This document shows, in pieces, positions 1 to 6,781 of a stretch of 18,895 bases of DNA. The position numbers and the translations under genes are program-made. How positions within the stretch are numbered: the stretch's first letter is position 1; every line of letters begins with the position of its first letter. Below the pieces are notes generated by a model, which saw only the letters and a program-made list of their open reading frames with translations, ran no database searches and had not been told where the DNA came from. Source of the DNA: Pseudomonadota bacterium (GTDB lineage: Bacteria; Pseudomonadota; Alphaproteobacteria; Rhodospirillales; Magnetospirillaceae); the NCBI GenBank assembly GCA_023458315.1, contig JAEXAH010000091.1, forward strand, positions 1 to 18,895. The letters run 5' to 3'.

Positions 1-89
1 ACAGAGACACAGAGGCACAGAGAGATTGGAGCCGTGGTGAACGAATTACCTCAATTCTGGCGGGTATCTCTGTGCCTCTGTGTCTCTGT
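1..89. repeat. Perfect 23-bp inverted repeat at the left edge
   Basis: Bases 1-23 and 67-89 are exact reverse complements, built on the words acagagacacagagg and cctctgtgtctctgt, with a 43-base spacer. The right arm runs on into ggtgaattca, which contains the palindrome tgaattca at 92-99. The left arm begins at base 1, so its outer end is not visible and the element may be longer. CTCTGTG-type words of this kind are, as I recall, dispersed in the non-coding DNA of many unrelated bacteria, but their function is not something I can state. The spacer holds no gene. Its composition is visibly less GC-rich than the neighbouring genes. Confidence 0.85.
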
Positions 90-132
90 GGTGAATTCAT
101 TGTTCATCACGCGCTGCTAAGTTAGCGCATAT

Positions 133-170
133 GAGGCTGCGCCTCCGGGCGGGTTTGGGCTGCGGCCCAA
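133..170. other. Two adjacent small hairpins downstream of the NDUFAF6-like gene
   Basis: gaggc/gcctc (133-137/141-145, loop tgc) is followed by ttgggc/gcccaa (155-160/165-170, loop tgcg). They lie 29-66 bases beyond the stop codon of the minus-strand gene that ends at 199, so they could stabilise or end its transcript. Neither is followed by a T-run on the minus strand, so I do not call a standard intrinsic terminator. Nothing else gene-like is seen in 90-198. Confidence 0.35.
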
Positions 171-198
171 CCGCGAAGCGGAGTTTTGCCGCAGTCTG

Positions 199-1041
199 TC
201 AGAACCGCCCCAACAGGGCATTGATGGTCAACCGGACCGGCATGGGGTGTGGTCGCAGATGGGCGGCGTCGAACAGGTCCCAGCCTGAACGTTCCAGCCG
301 CCTGAGATGGGCCGAGGCCAAACTGGCGCCCAGCAAGGCGGGAACCGCCCGACGCACCGGGCGAAGCTGGCGGGCGCGGGTCAGCGTCAACCGCGATTGA
401 CAGGCCAGCGCCGCCGCCACGCGGGCCAGGATATCCTTGGATGTCCGCCCGGCCGCCGCCTCGTCCACGGACGATCCTTCCTGTCGCAGCAGATCGCCCG
501 GCAGGGTCAGCCAGCCCTGACCCAGATGCACCGGCACCGCACGCAGCAATCCGGCCAGGGCGCTGCCCTCGCCCGCCAGCCGCGCCGCCTGACGGCTGGC
601 CTCGTCATCGGCACCCAGGGACAACGCCGCCAGTTCGCACAGGGCGCCCGCCGTCTGCGCGGCGTATTGCACCAGGTCGGCGGTGGTGGCGAAGGGCGCC
701 GCCAACAAATCCTTTTCCCGCGCGGTCAACATCAGATCGAACAGCGCCACCGGCAACGCACGCTCGCGCGCCAGGACCAGCAACGGCCCGGCCACCGGAT
801 GGCGGGCCGCTTCCTCGTCGCGCTCGCCCGCCAGCACGTCGCGCCACCATTGCAGGCGGATCATGCCCGCCATGGCCTCGTGCACGTTCTCGCGCACACG
901 GGCGGTTTCCAGGTTGAAGGCGTACAGCGTCAACAGCGCCTCGCGCGCGGCGGCGGGGGCGAACAGGGCGGTGACGAAACGCTCGCGGTCGTGGCGGTGG
1001 ACCAGTTGCGCGGCGGCGGACAAGGAATGTTCAGAAGGCAT
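199..1041 (-). CDS. Squalene/phytoene synthase-fold protein, NDUFAF6-like (putative complex I assembly factor)
   Basis: A 280-residue member of the squalene/phytoene synthase superfamily whose active site is gone. Where HpnD has the first Asp-rich motif (YCRVLDDIAD), this protein reads YAFNLETARVRE (residues 40-51). Where HpnD has the second (LRDVAED), it reads LLRAVPVH. The segments RENVHEAMAGMIRLQWW (about 50-66), REKDLL and LLRAVPVHLGQGWLTLP match the pattern I remember for human NDUFAF6, a mitochondrial complex I assembly factor with the same fold. A role in NADH dehydrogenase assembly is therefore inferred, and prenyl synthase activity is unlikely. The ATG start has GGGGA about 10 bases upstream. 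It is divergent from hpnC across a short intergenic region that contains a dyad. An annotation pipeline would probably call it a phytoene/squalene synthase family protein. Confidence 0.85.
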   Translation of the reverse strand: MPSEHSLSAAAQLVHRHDRERFVTALFAPAAAREALLTLYAFNLETARVRENVHEAMAGMIRLQWWRDVLAGERDEEAARHPVAGPLLVLARERALPVALFDLMLTAREKDLLAAPFATTADLVQYAAQTAGALCELAALSLGADDEASRQAARLAGEGSALAGLLRAVPVHLGQGWLTLPGDLLRQEGSSVDEAAAGRTSKDILARVAAALACQSRLTLTRARQLRPVRRAVPALLGASLASAHLRRLERSGWDLFDAAHLRPHPMPVRLTINALLGRF

Positions 1042-1058
1042 ATTTCGGCGAATCCCCT

Positions 1059-1089
1059 ATGCCGACGCGGCGTCGGCATGGCATATATA
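1059..1089. promoter_or_regulatory. Intergenic dyad and -10-like box between divergent genes
   Basis: A perfect dyad, atgccgacg/cgtcggcat (1059-1067 and 1071-1079, spacer cgg), sits between the NDUFAF6-like gene and hpnC. It is followed by TATATA at 1084-1089, which could be the -10 box for hpnCDE, but no good -35 is seen 17 bases upstream; that position falls inside the dyad. This could mark an operator for a dimeric regulator acting on one or both genes. The sequence shows the dyad; the regulatory role is a guess. Confidence 0.35.
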
Positions 1090-1124
1090 GAGGCTTTCCA
1101 GCGCCGCACCAATGGGAGGTCCCC

Positions 1125-1979
1125 TTGCCCCGGGCCGCCGTTGTCGCCATGCCAGCAAAACCGTCGAAAACCGCCACGCAGGAGAACTTTCCCGTGGCGT
1201 CGCTGTTGCTGTCCGCCGCGACGCGGGAACAGGTGATGGCGTTCTATCATTTCGCCCGCACCGCCGACGACATCGCCGACAATCCCGACCTGACCGCCGA
1301 CAGCAAGATCCTGCGGCTGGAGGCGCTGGAGGACACCCTGGAGGGGCGGCATGAAACCACCTCGTTCACCGAATCCGCCGCCGACCTGCGCGCCGCGGTG
1401 AACGGCGATCCGCTGCTGCTGGGTCATGCCGCGCAATTGTTGCAGGCGTTCCGCCGCGATGCGGTGGTCGATCATTGCCGCGACTGGGGCGACCTGATGC
1501 TGTATTGCCGCTTTTCGGCGGCGCCGGTCGGGCGTTTCCTGCTGGCCTTGCACGGCGAGGACGCATCCGCCGTCCCGGCCAGCAATTCCCTGTGCACGGC
1601 CTTGCAGGTGCTGAACCACCTTCAGGATTGCGGCGAGGATTTCCGCGCCCTGGGCCGCGTCTATCTGCCGCGCGACTGGCTGCGCGGCCACGGCCTGACC
1701 CCCGACGTTCTGGCCGAGGATGCGGCGCCGCCCGCCTTGCGCCAGGTGTTCGACCTGGCGCTGGACCATGTGGACGCCCTGCTGGATCTGGCGCGGCCGC
1801 TGCCGCGCACCCTGCGCGACCGCCGTCTGGCGCTGGAAGCCTCGGTGATCCTGACGGTGGCGGAACGGTTGTCGGCGCTGCTGCGCCGCCGCGATCCGCT
1901 GGCCCGCGCGGTCCGGCTGTCGCCGTTGGGCTATGCCTCGGCGGTGCTGTGCGGTCTGTGGCGCGGGGTGCGCCGGTGA
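1125..1979 (+). CDS. hpnC: Hydroxysqualene synthase HpnC
   Basis: HpnC converts presqualene diphosphate to hydroxysqualene, the second of three steps from farnesyl diphosphate to squalene (known for the family). Both Asp-rich motifs are intact: DDIAD (residues 48-52 from this start) and NHLQDCGED with Asp168 and Asp172. The family N-terminal signature ENFPVAS is present. Start: TTG at 1125 is in frame 5 bases after GGGAGG, the only good ribosome site here. An ATG at 1149 gives a 276-residue protein and is equally compatible with the family, but has no Shine-Dalgarno sequence. The stop overlaps the hpnD GTG start as GTGA, so the genes are probably translationally coupled. It is the first gene of an hpnC-hpnD-hpnE operon. 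Confidence 0.92.
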   Translation: MPRAAVVAMPAKPSKTATQENFPVASLLLSAATREQVMAFYHFARTADDIADNPDLTADSKILRLEALEDTLEGRHETTSFTESAADLRAAVNGDPLLLGHAAQLLQAFRRDAVVDHCRDWGDLMLYCRFSAAPVGRFLLALHGEDASAVPASNSLCTALQVLNHLQDCGEDFRALGRVYLPRDWLRGHGLTPDVLAEDAAPPALRQVFDLALDHVDALLDLARPLPRTLRDRRLALEASVILTVAERLSALLRRRDPLARAVRLSPLGYASAVLCGLWRGVRR

Positions 1980-2782
1980 GCGGCGGCTCCTCGTCCTTCT
2001 ATTGGGCCATGCGCGTGCTGCCGCGCCATCGCCGCGACGCCATGTTCGCCCTGTACGATTACTGCCGCGTGCTTGACGACATCGCCGACGGCGACGGGCC
2101 GCTGGACACCCGCCGCGCCCGGCTGGCGGTGATGCGCGGCGCGGTGGCGGCGTTCTATGAAACCGGCGTCGCCCTCGACCCCACCCTGGCGGCGCTGGCC
2201 CCGGCCATCCGCCGTTTCGACCTGCCGCGCGCCGAATTGGAAGCCCTGATCGACGGCATGGACAGCGATGTCAACGGGCCGTTGACAGCGCCGAGCATGG
2301 CCGAGTTGCGGCTGTATTGCCGCCGGGTCGCCGGGTCGGTGGGATTGCTGGCGGTCCGCATCTTCGAGCGGCCCGAGGCCGAGGATTTCGCCATCCTGCT
2401 GGGCGAGGCGCTGCAACTGACCAACATCCTGCGCGACGTGGCCGAGGATGCCCGGCTGGGCCGCCTGTATCTGCCGGTCGAGGCGCTGCGCGATGTGGGC
2501 ATGGTGGTGCATTCGCCGCGCGCCGTGCTGACCCACCCCGCCCTGCCCCGCGCCTGCGCCGTGGTGGCGCGCTGGGCCGAGGAGGATTTCCGGCAGGCCG
2601 AGGCCGAGTTGAAGCGGTTGGGCCGCGCCCGCCTGCTGCCCGCCATGATGATGATGGCCACCTATCGCCGCCAATTGGCGCGGCTGGTGGCGCGCGGCTG
2701 GCGCGACCCCGAACGGCCGCCGCGCCTGTCGCGGCTGACGCGGCTGTGGATCGCCCTGCGGGTGGCGGCGGTGGGCGGCTGA
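1976..2782 (+). CDS. hpnD: Presqualene diphosphate synthase HpnD
   Basis: HpnD joins two farnesyl diphosphates into presqualene diphosphate, the substrate of HpnC. The 268-residue protein begins at a GTG inside the hpnC stop (GTGA), which gives the family-typical start SSSFYWAMRVLP. The two catalytic aspartate motifs are intact: DDIAD at 34/35/38 and LRDVAED at Asp154/Asp158. The conserved YCRRVAGSVG lies at about 114-123, and GRLYLP follows the second motif. The open frame extends far upstream to 1475, but that part is a shadow of hpnC and is not counted. The stop overlaps the hpnE start as TGATG. Confidence 0.94.
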   Translation: MSGGSSSFYWAMRVLPRHRRDAMFALYDYCRVLDDIADGDGPLDTRRARLAVMRGAVAAFYETGVALDPTLAALAPAIRRFDLPRAELEALIDGMDSDVNGPLTAPSMAELRLYCRRVAGSVGLLAVRIFERPEAEDFAILLGEALQLTNILRDVAEDARLGRLYLPVEALRDVGMVVHSPRAVLTHPALPRACAVVARWAEEDFRQAEAELKRLGRARLLPAMMMMATYRRQLARLVARGWRDPERPPRLSRLTRLWIALRVAAVGG

Positions 2783-3996
2783 TGCCGGACCGCCCCGCCC
2801 TGCATGTCATCGGCGCCGGGCTGGCCGGACTGGCGGCGGCCGTGGCGGCGGCGCGGGCCGGATGGCGCGTCACCGTGCACGAGGCGGCCCCCCAGGCGGG
2901 CGGCCGCTGCCGCTCGTTCCATTGTCAACTTATTGGTCGGATGATTGACAATGGCAGCCATCTGCTGCTGGGCGCCAACCGCCACGCCCTGGCTTTCGCC
3001 GCCGCCATCGGCGGCGCCGAGACGCTGGAAACCCTGGACGCGGCTTTTCCCTTCGCCGATCTGCGCGACGGCGGCCATTGGGTGGTGCGGCCGGGCCAGC
3101 CGCCCGCCGGACTGGGGGAAACCCTGCGCGCCCTGGGCCTGCCATGGCTGGGCGACGGCGCCACGGTGGCCGGGCGCCTGGGCCGCGCCCCGTCCTTCGA
3201 GCGGCTGTGGCGCCCCCTGTGCGAAGCCATCCTCAACACCGCGCCGGAACGGGCCTCGGCGCGTCTGCTGGCTGCGGTGCTGCGGGCGGTGTTCCTGGGC
3301 GGCCGCGCCGCCATGCGCCCCCATCTGGCGGCGGGCGGCCTGTCGGCGCTGTTCGCCGCCCCGGCCGAGGCCACCCTGGCCGCCCACGGCACCCGGCTGC
3401 GCTATGGCCATCGCCTGACTGCCATCACGCCGCGCGCCCTGGAATTCGACGACGGCCCCCTGCCCATGCGCGATGGCGACCGCGCCGTCCTGGCGGTGCC
3501 GTCCTGGGCGGCGGCGGAACTGGTGCCGGGCCTGCCCGCCCTGCCCTGTTCGGCCATCGTCAACGCCCATTACCGGTTGGACCACGCCGTCGTCCTGCCC
3601 GGCGGCCAGCCCTTCCTGGGGCTGGTGGGCGGCACCGCGCAATGGCTGTTCGCCCGTGACGACGTGGTTTCCGTCACCGTCTCGGCCGCCGACGCCCTGC
3701 TCGACATCCGGGCCGAGGATCTGGGGCGGCAATTATGGGCCGAGATCGCCCCGCTGGTCGGCGGCGTCCCCACCCGCGTGCCGCCCGTTCGGGTGATCAA
3801 GGAACGCCGCGCCACCCTGGCCCACACCCCGGCCGCCCTGCGCCGCCGCCCCGGCCCGCGCACACCGTGGCCGTGGCTGTGGCTGGCCGGGGACTGGCTG
3901 GCCTCGCCCTGGCCGTGCACCATGGAAGCGGCGGTCGCCTCGGGACTGCATGCCGCCCGGCTGGCGACAGGACGCGACGGACTGACCTTCGCGTGA
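2782..3996 (+). CDS. hpnE: Hydroxysqualene dehydroxylase HpnE (FAD-dependent)
   Basis: HpnE is the flavin amine-oxidase-like enzyme that reduces hydroxysqualene to squalene, completing the pathway started by HpnD and HpnC. The 404-residue protein opens with a dinucleotide-binding motif, VIGAGLAGLAAAVAAARAGW, followed by the acidic residue in TVHEA (near residue 33) and the GGRCRS motif of FAD amine oxidoreductases. The C-terminal LAGDWLASPWPCTMEAAVASG is the usual second FAD-contacting segment. The ATG overlaps the hpnD stop by one base (TGATG). No squalene-hopene cyclase follows in this window; the next gene is sodB after a 98-base gap. The final product is therefore presumably hopanoids made by an enzyme encoded elsewhere, which is inference. 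Confidence 0.92.
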   Translation: MPDRPALHVIGAGLAGLAAAVAAARAGWRVTVHEAAPQAGGRCRSFHCQLIGRMIDNGSHLLLGANRHALAFAAAIGGAETLETLDAAFPFADLRDGGHWVVRPGQPPAGLGETLRALGLPWLGDGATVAGRLGRAPSFERLWRPLCEAILNTAPERASARLLAAVLRAVFLGGRAAMRPHLAAGGLSALFAAPAEATLAAHGTRLRYGHRLTAITPRALEFDDGPLPMRDGDRAVLAVPSWAAAELVPGLPALPCSAIVNAHYRLDHAVVLPGGQPFLGLVGGTAQWLFARDDVVSVTVSAADALLDIRAEDLGRQLWAEIAPLVGGVPTRVPPVRVIKERRATLAHTPAALRRRPGPRTPWPWLWLAGDWLASPWPCTMEAAVASGLHAARLATGRDGLTFA

Positions 3997-4094
3997 TATT
4001 GTTTTAGCCACTTCACAACTGCCCGTCGGCTCCCTATGTTGTGCGGCAGGTTTAGACCTTTTCCAAACTATCCCATTGAGCAAAGAGGCACCCC

Positions 4095-4691
4095 ATGGCT
4101 TTCGAGCTTCCCGCCCTTCCCTATGACAAGTCTGCCCTGGCCCCCCACATCTCGGCCCAGACCCTGGAATTCCACCACGGCAAGCACCACAACGCCTATG
4201 TGGTCAACCTCAACAATCTGACCAAGGACACCGATCTGGCGTCCAAGTCGCTGGAAGAGGTCATCGCCGTCGCCGCCAAGGATCTGCCGGCCAAGCAGGG
4301 CATCTTCAACAACGCCGCCCAGGTGTGGAACCACACCTTCTTCTGGAACTGCATGAAGCAGGGCGGCGGCGGCAAGCCGTCGGGCAAGGTTCTGGCCGCC
4401 ATCGAGGCCGCCTTCGGGTCCTACGAAAAGTTCGCCGAGGAATTCAAGAACGCCGCCGTCACCCAGTTCGGTTCCGGCTGGGCCTGGCTGGTGCTGGACA
4501 ACGGCGCGCTGAAGATCGTCAAGACCGGCAATGCTGACCTGCCCATGGCGCATGGTCAGAAGGCGCTGCTGACCGTGGACGTCTGGGAACACGCCTATTA
4601 CCTGGACTACCAGAACCGCCGCCCCGACTTCGTCCAGGCGTTCCTGGACCATCTGGTCAACTGGGACTTCGTCGAGAAGAACCTGGGCTAA
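4095..4691 (+). CDS. sodB: Superoxide dismutase [Fe]
   Basis: A 198-residue Fe/Mn-family superoxide dismutase that converts superoxide to hydrogen peroxide and oxygen. The metal ligands are all visible: His27 (in FHHGKHHNAY), His80 (NHTFFW), Asp162 and His166 (DVWEHAYYLDY). The context NAAQVWNHTFFW and TQFGSGWAWLV is that of iron rather than manganese enzymes. There is no signal peptide, so it should be cytoplasmic. AGAGG lies 6 bases before the ATG. The 98-base upstream gap from hpnE is less GC-rich than the flanking genes and may hold its own promoter, though I could not assign boxes. A strong hairpin follows the gene. The single Cys86 is unremarkable. Confidence 0.97.
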   Translation: MAFELPALPYDKSALAPHISAQTLEFHHGKHHNAYVVNLNNLTKDTDLASKSLEEVIAVAAKDLPAKQGIFNNAAQVWNHTFFWNCMKQGGGGKPSGKVLAAIEAAFGSYEKFAEEFKNAAVTQFGSGWAWLVLDNGALKIVKTGNADLPMAHGQKALLTVDVWEHAYYLDYQNRRPDFVQAFLDHLVNWDFVEKNLG

Positions 4692-4712
4692 ATCGGAAAT
4701 TCGTGGTAAAGC

Positions 4713-4747
4713 AACGGCCTCTCCTTTCCATGGGAGAGGCCGTTTCC
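4713..4747 (+). terminator. Intrinsic terminator after sodB
   Basis: A perfect 12-bp stem, aacggcctctcc/ggagaggccgtt (4713-4724 and 4733-4744), with an 8-base loop, followed by only a short T-run (tttcc). It starts 21 bases after the sodB stop and should separate sodB from pal, though the weak T-run may allow some read-through. Confidence 0.75.
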
Positions 4748-4783
4748 ACATTTCCGCCACCATCGTCGGCCATCGTGCCGATG

Positions 4784-4800
4784 CCGGTCTATGCGACCGG
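4784..4800. other. Small hairpin in the pal leader
   Basis: ccggtc/gaccgg (4784-4789 and 4795-4800) with loop tatgc lies about 30 bases before the pal start codon and upstream of its ribosome site (AGGGA near 4816-4820). It could be a leader structure or chance in GC-rich DNA. No promoter boxes were assignable in 4748-4830. Confidence 0.25.
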
Positions 4801-4830
4801 GCGATTAACACCACCAGGGAACACACAACC

Positions 4831-5361
4831 ATGCGTCGCATCGTCGTTTCGTTCACCGCCCTGACCGCCCTTCTGGCTGTCGCGGCCTGCTCGGACAACC
4901 CCCAGCAGACCGGCGCCGTGACCGGTTCCGGTTCCGCCGTCGGCGCGCAGCCGAGCCGTGGCCCCGTCGGCCAGGGCGCCCTGACCGAGGCCGAGCGTCT
5001 GGCCCAGTTGCAGCGTGAATTCCAGACCAGCGTCGGCGACCGCGTCTATTACGGCACCGACAGCGTTTCGCTGAGCGGCGAATCCAAGGCCACCCTGGAC
5101 CGCCAGGCCGCCTTCCTGCGCCGTTACCCGACCATCACCCTGCGCATCGAAGGCCACGCCGACGAACGCGGCACCCGCGAATACAACCTGGCGCTGGGCG
5201 ACCGCCGCGCCCAGTCGGCCCGCGAATACCTGCTGGCCCAGGGCCTCTCGTCCAACCGCCTGAGCACCACCACCTACGGCAAGGAGCGCCCCGAGGCCAT
5301 CGGCTCGAACGAAGCCGCCTGGTCCAAGAACCGCCGCGCCGTCAGCGTCATCGCCCAGTAA
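4831..5361 (+). CDS. pal: Peptidoglycan-associated lipoprotein Pal
   Basis: A 176-residue outer-membrane lipoprotein. It has a signal peptide with lipobox VAAC (Cys20 is the lipidated residue), a Gly/Ser/Pro-rich linker to about residue 50, then an OmpA-type peptidoglycan-binding domain. The domain hallmarks are LRIEGHADERGTREYNLALG and the following DRRAQSAREYL. Pal normally ties the outer membrane to peptidoglycan and works with TolQRAB in division. Here no tol gene is adjacent: upstream is sodB with a terminator, and downstream is a convergent gene. This copy is therefore detached from a tol operon, or is a second Pal. Length and domain layout are normal for alphaproteobacterial Pal. Confidence 0.92.
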   Translation: MRRIVVSFTALTALLAVAACSDNPQQTGAVTGSGSAVGAQPSRGPVGQGALTEAERLAQLQREFQTSVGDRVYYGTDSVSLSGESKATLDRQAAFLRRYPTITLRIEGHADERGTREYNLALGDRRAQSAREYLLAQGLSSNRLSTTTYGKERPEAIGSNEAAWSKNRRAVSVIAQ

Positions 5362-5387
5362 TTCCGGGGCGAAACGCGGAAACGAAG

Positions 5388-5414
5388 AAGGGCCTCCAGT
5401 GGAGGCCCTTTTTT
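5388..5414 (+). terminator. Intrinsic terminator after pal
   Basis: Stem aagggcctcc/ggaggccctt (5388-5397 and 5401-5410), tight loop agt, with a run of six T at 5409-5414. It starts 26 bases after the pal stop. Because the Mth938-like gene ends convergently at 5437, the hairpin could also act on the minus strand, where the T-richness after it is weaker (cttcttcg). Confidence 0.92.
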
Positions 5415-5436
5415 GTTGTCCGAAAACCCGGGAAGA

Positions 5437-5811
5437 TCACACCGCGATCAGGGCCGCCGCCACGTCGCGGCCTTCGGTCAGCAGCACGTTGTAGGTACGG
5501 CAGGCGGCGCCGGTGTCCATGGGCTCGACCACGATGCCCTGGGCGCGCAACGCCGCCTTGATGTCGCGCGGCACCACGCTCATGCCCTTGCCGCACCCCA
5601 ACAGCAGCACCGCCGGGCGCGGTTCGGCCGCCAGGATGGGGGCCAGGGCATCCAGGGTCAGTTCGGCCACCGCCGCCACCGGCCACGCCAGGGTGCGGTC
5701 GGGAAACACCAGAACCGACCCTTCATGGCGCAGCCCGGTGATGGTGAAACCCAGATCGCCATAGCCATGGATCAACTGGCGGTCGGCGGAAACGACGGGG
5801 GTGATGTCCAT
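5437..5811 (-). CDS. Mth938-like (DUF498) protein, NDUFAF3-like
   Basis: A 124-residue single-domain protein of the Mth938/DUF498 family. The core AVLLLGCGKG (residues about 67-76) and the C-terminal stretch GIVVEPMDTGAACRTYNVLL then EGRDVAAALI match the pattern I remember for human NDUFAF3, a complex I assembly factor of this family. There is no signal peptide or membrane segment, so it is probably cytoplasmic. It is the last gene of yajC-secD-secF-Mth938, 21 bases after secF, with AGGGGCAGG upstream of its ATG. Linkage of this family to secDF in alphaproteobacteria is a recalled observation. It suggests a job in membrane-protein insertion or complex assembly, but the biochemical activity is unknown. 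Confidence 0.88.
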   Translation of the reverse strand: MDITPVVSADRQLIHGYGDLGFTITGLRHEGSVLVFPDRTLAWPVAAVAELTLDALAPILAAEPRPAVLLLGCGKGMSVVPRDIKAALRAQGIVVEPMDTGAACRTYNVLLTEGRDVAAALIAV

Positions 5812-5832
5812 GGCGCCTGCCCCTGTGCGGGA

Positions 5833-6771
5833 TTACGGCGACGCCGGTTCGGCGTCGCCTTCCTCGTCCTTGCCGGACCGCAGATTGAAGTACAGCAGGA
5901 TCGGCATGCCCACATAGATGGACGAGAACGTGCCGACCACCAATCCCCACAGCATGGCGATGGAGAAAGTGCGCAGCACATCGCCCCCCACAAGCAACAG
6001 CGACATGACGGTGATGAACACCGTCGCCACCGTCAGGATGGTGCGGGCCAGGGTCTGGTTGCACGACAGGTTCAGGATGTCGTACAGCGACATGGCCTTG
6101 TACTTGCGCAAGTTCTCGCGCACGCGGTCGTACATGACCACGGTGTCGTTGATGGAATAACCGGCGATGGTCAGGATGGCGGCCACGGCGGTCAGGTTGA
6201 ATTCCATGCCGGTCAGCGAGAACAGGCCGAAGGTGGCGATGACGTCGTGGAAGATGGCGACCAGCGCGCCGACACCGAACTGCCATTCGAAGCGGAACCA
6301 CACATAGGCGGCGATGGCCAGCACGGCCAGGGCGACGGCCAGGGCGCCGTCCACCTTCAGTTCGTCGCCGACCTTGGGGCCGACGATCTCGACGCGGCGG
6401 TATTCATAGCCCTGCCCCAGCGCCGCCTTGACCTTGCCCAAGGCATCCATCTGCGCCTTTTCGTCGCCTTCCTGGCGCTGGACGCGGATCATCACGTCCT
6501 GGCCGGTGGTGCCGAATTCCTGCAACGACACTTCGCCCAGGTTCAGGCCCTCGACGATCGAGCGCATGGTGTGCAGGTCGGCCTTGGGCTCCACATGCAC
6601 TTCCACCAGGATGCCGCCGGCAAAGTCGATGCCGTAATTGAAGCCCTTGAACACGATCGAGCCGATCGAGCCCAGTACCAGCACGGCGGTGATCGCAAAA
6701 GCGATATAGCGCAGGCGGATGAAATCGAAATTGGGGGTCCGCTTGTTGACCCAGCGGGAATAGAAGTTCAT
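5833..6771 (-). CDS. secF: Protein translocase subunit SecF
   Basis: SecF, with SecD, uses the proton gradient to help pull secreted proteins through SecYEG on the periplasmic side. The 312-residue protein has a first membrane helix at about 21-41, then the periplasmic domain opening with YGIDFAGGILVEV, then five further helices. The family motif GYSINDTVVMYDRVREN lies in the helix 4-5 region. The acidic tail GKDEEGDAEPASP is a variable cytoplasmic end. It starts 10 bases after secD, with AAGGA partly formed at the secD stop codon, consistent with coupled translation. Confidence 0.96.
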   Translation of the reverse strand: MNFYSRWVNKRTPNFDFIRLRYIAFAITAVLVLGSIGSIVFKGFNYGIDFAGGILVEVHVEPKADLHTMRSIVEGLNLGEVSLQEFGTTGQDVMIRVQRQEGDEKAQMDALGKVKAALGQGYEYRRVEIVGPKVGDELKVDGALAVALAVLAIAAYVWFRFEWQFGVGALVAIFHDVIATFGLFSLTGMEFNLTAVAAILTIAGYSINDTVVMYDRVRENLRKYKAMSLYDILNLSCNQTLARTILTVATVFITVMSLLLVGGDVLRTFSIAMLWGLVVGTFSSIYVGMPILLYFNLRSGKDEEGDAEPASP

Positions 6772-6781
6772 CGCTTTGTCC

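Noticed and set aside
1..99. CRISPR array from the repeated ACAGAGAC words
   Set aside because: There are only two copies and they are inverted, not direct repeats with spacers; no cas gene is present.
131..400. Short plus-strand frame near the left edge
   Set aside because: Mostly antisense to the NDUFAF6-like gene, with an Arg-rich composition, no ribosome site and no family resemblance.
1475..1975. N-terminal extension of hpnD through hpnC
   Set aside because: The Gly/Pro/Arg-rich translation is an off-frame reading of hpnC. The GTG at 1976 gives the family start.
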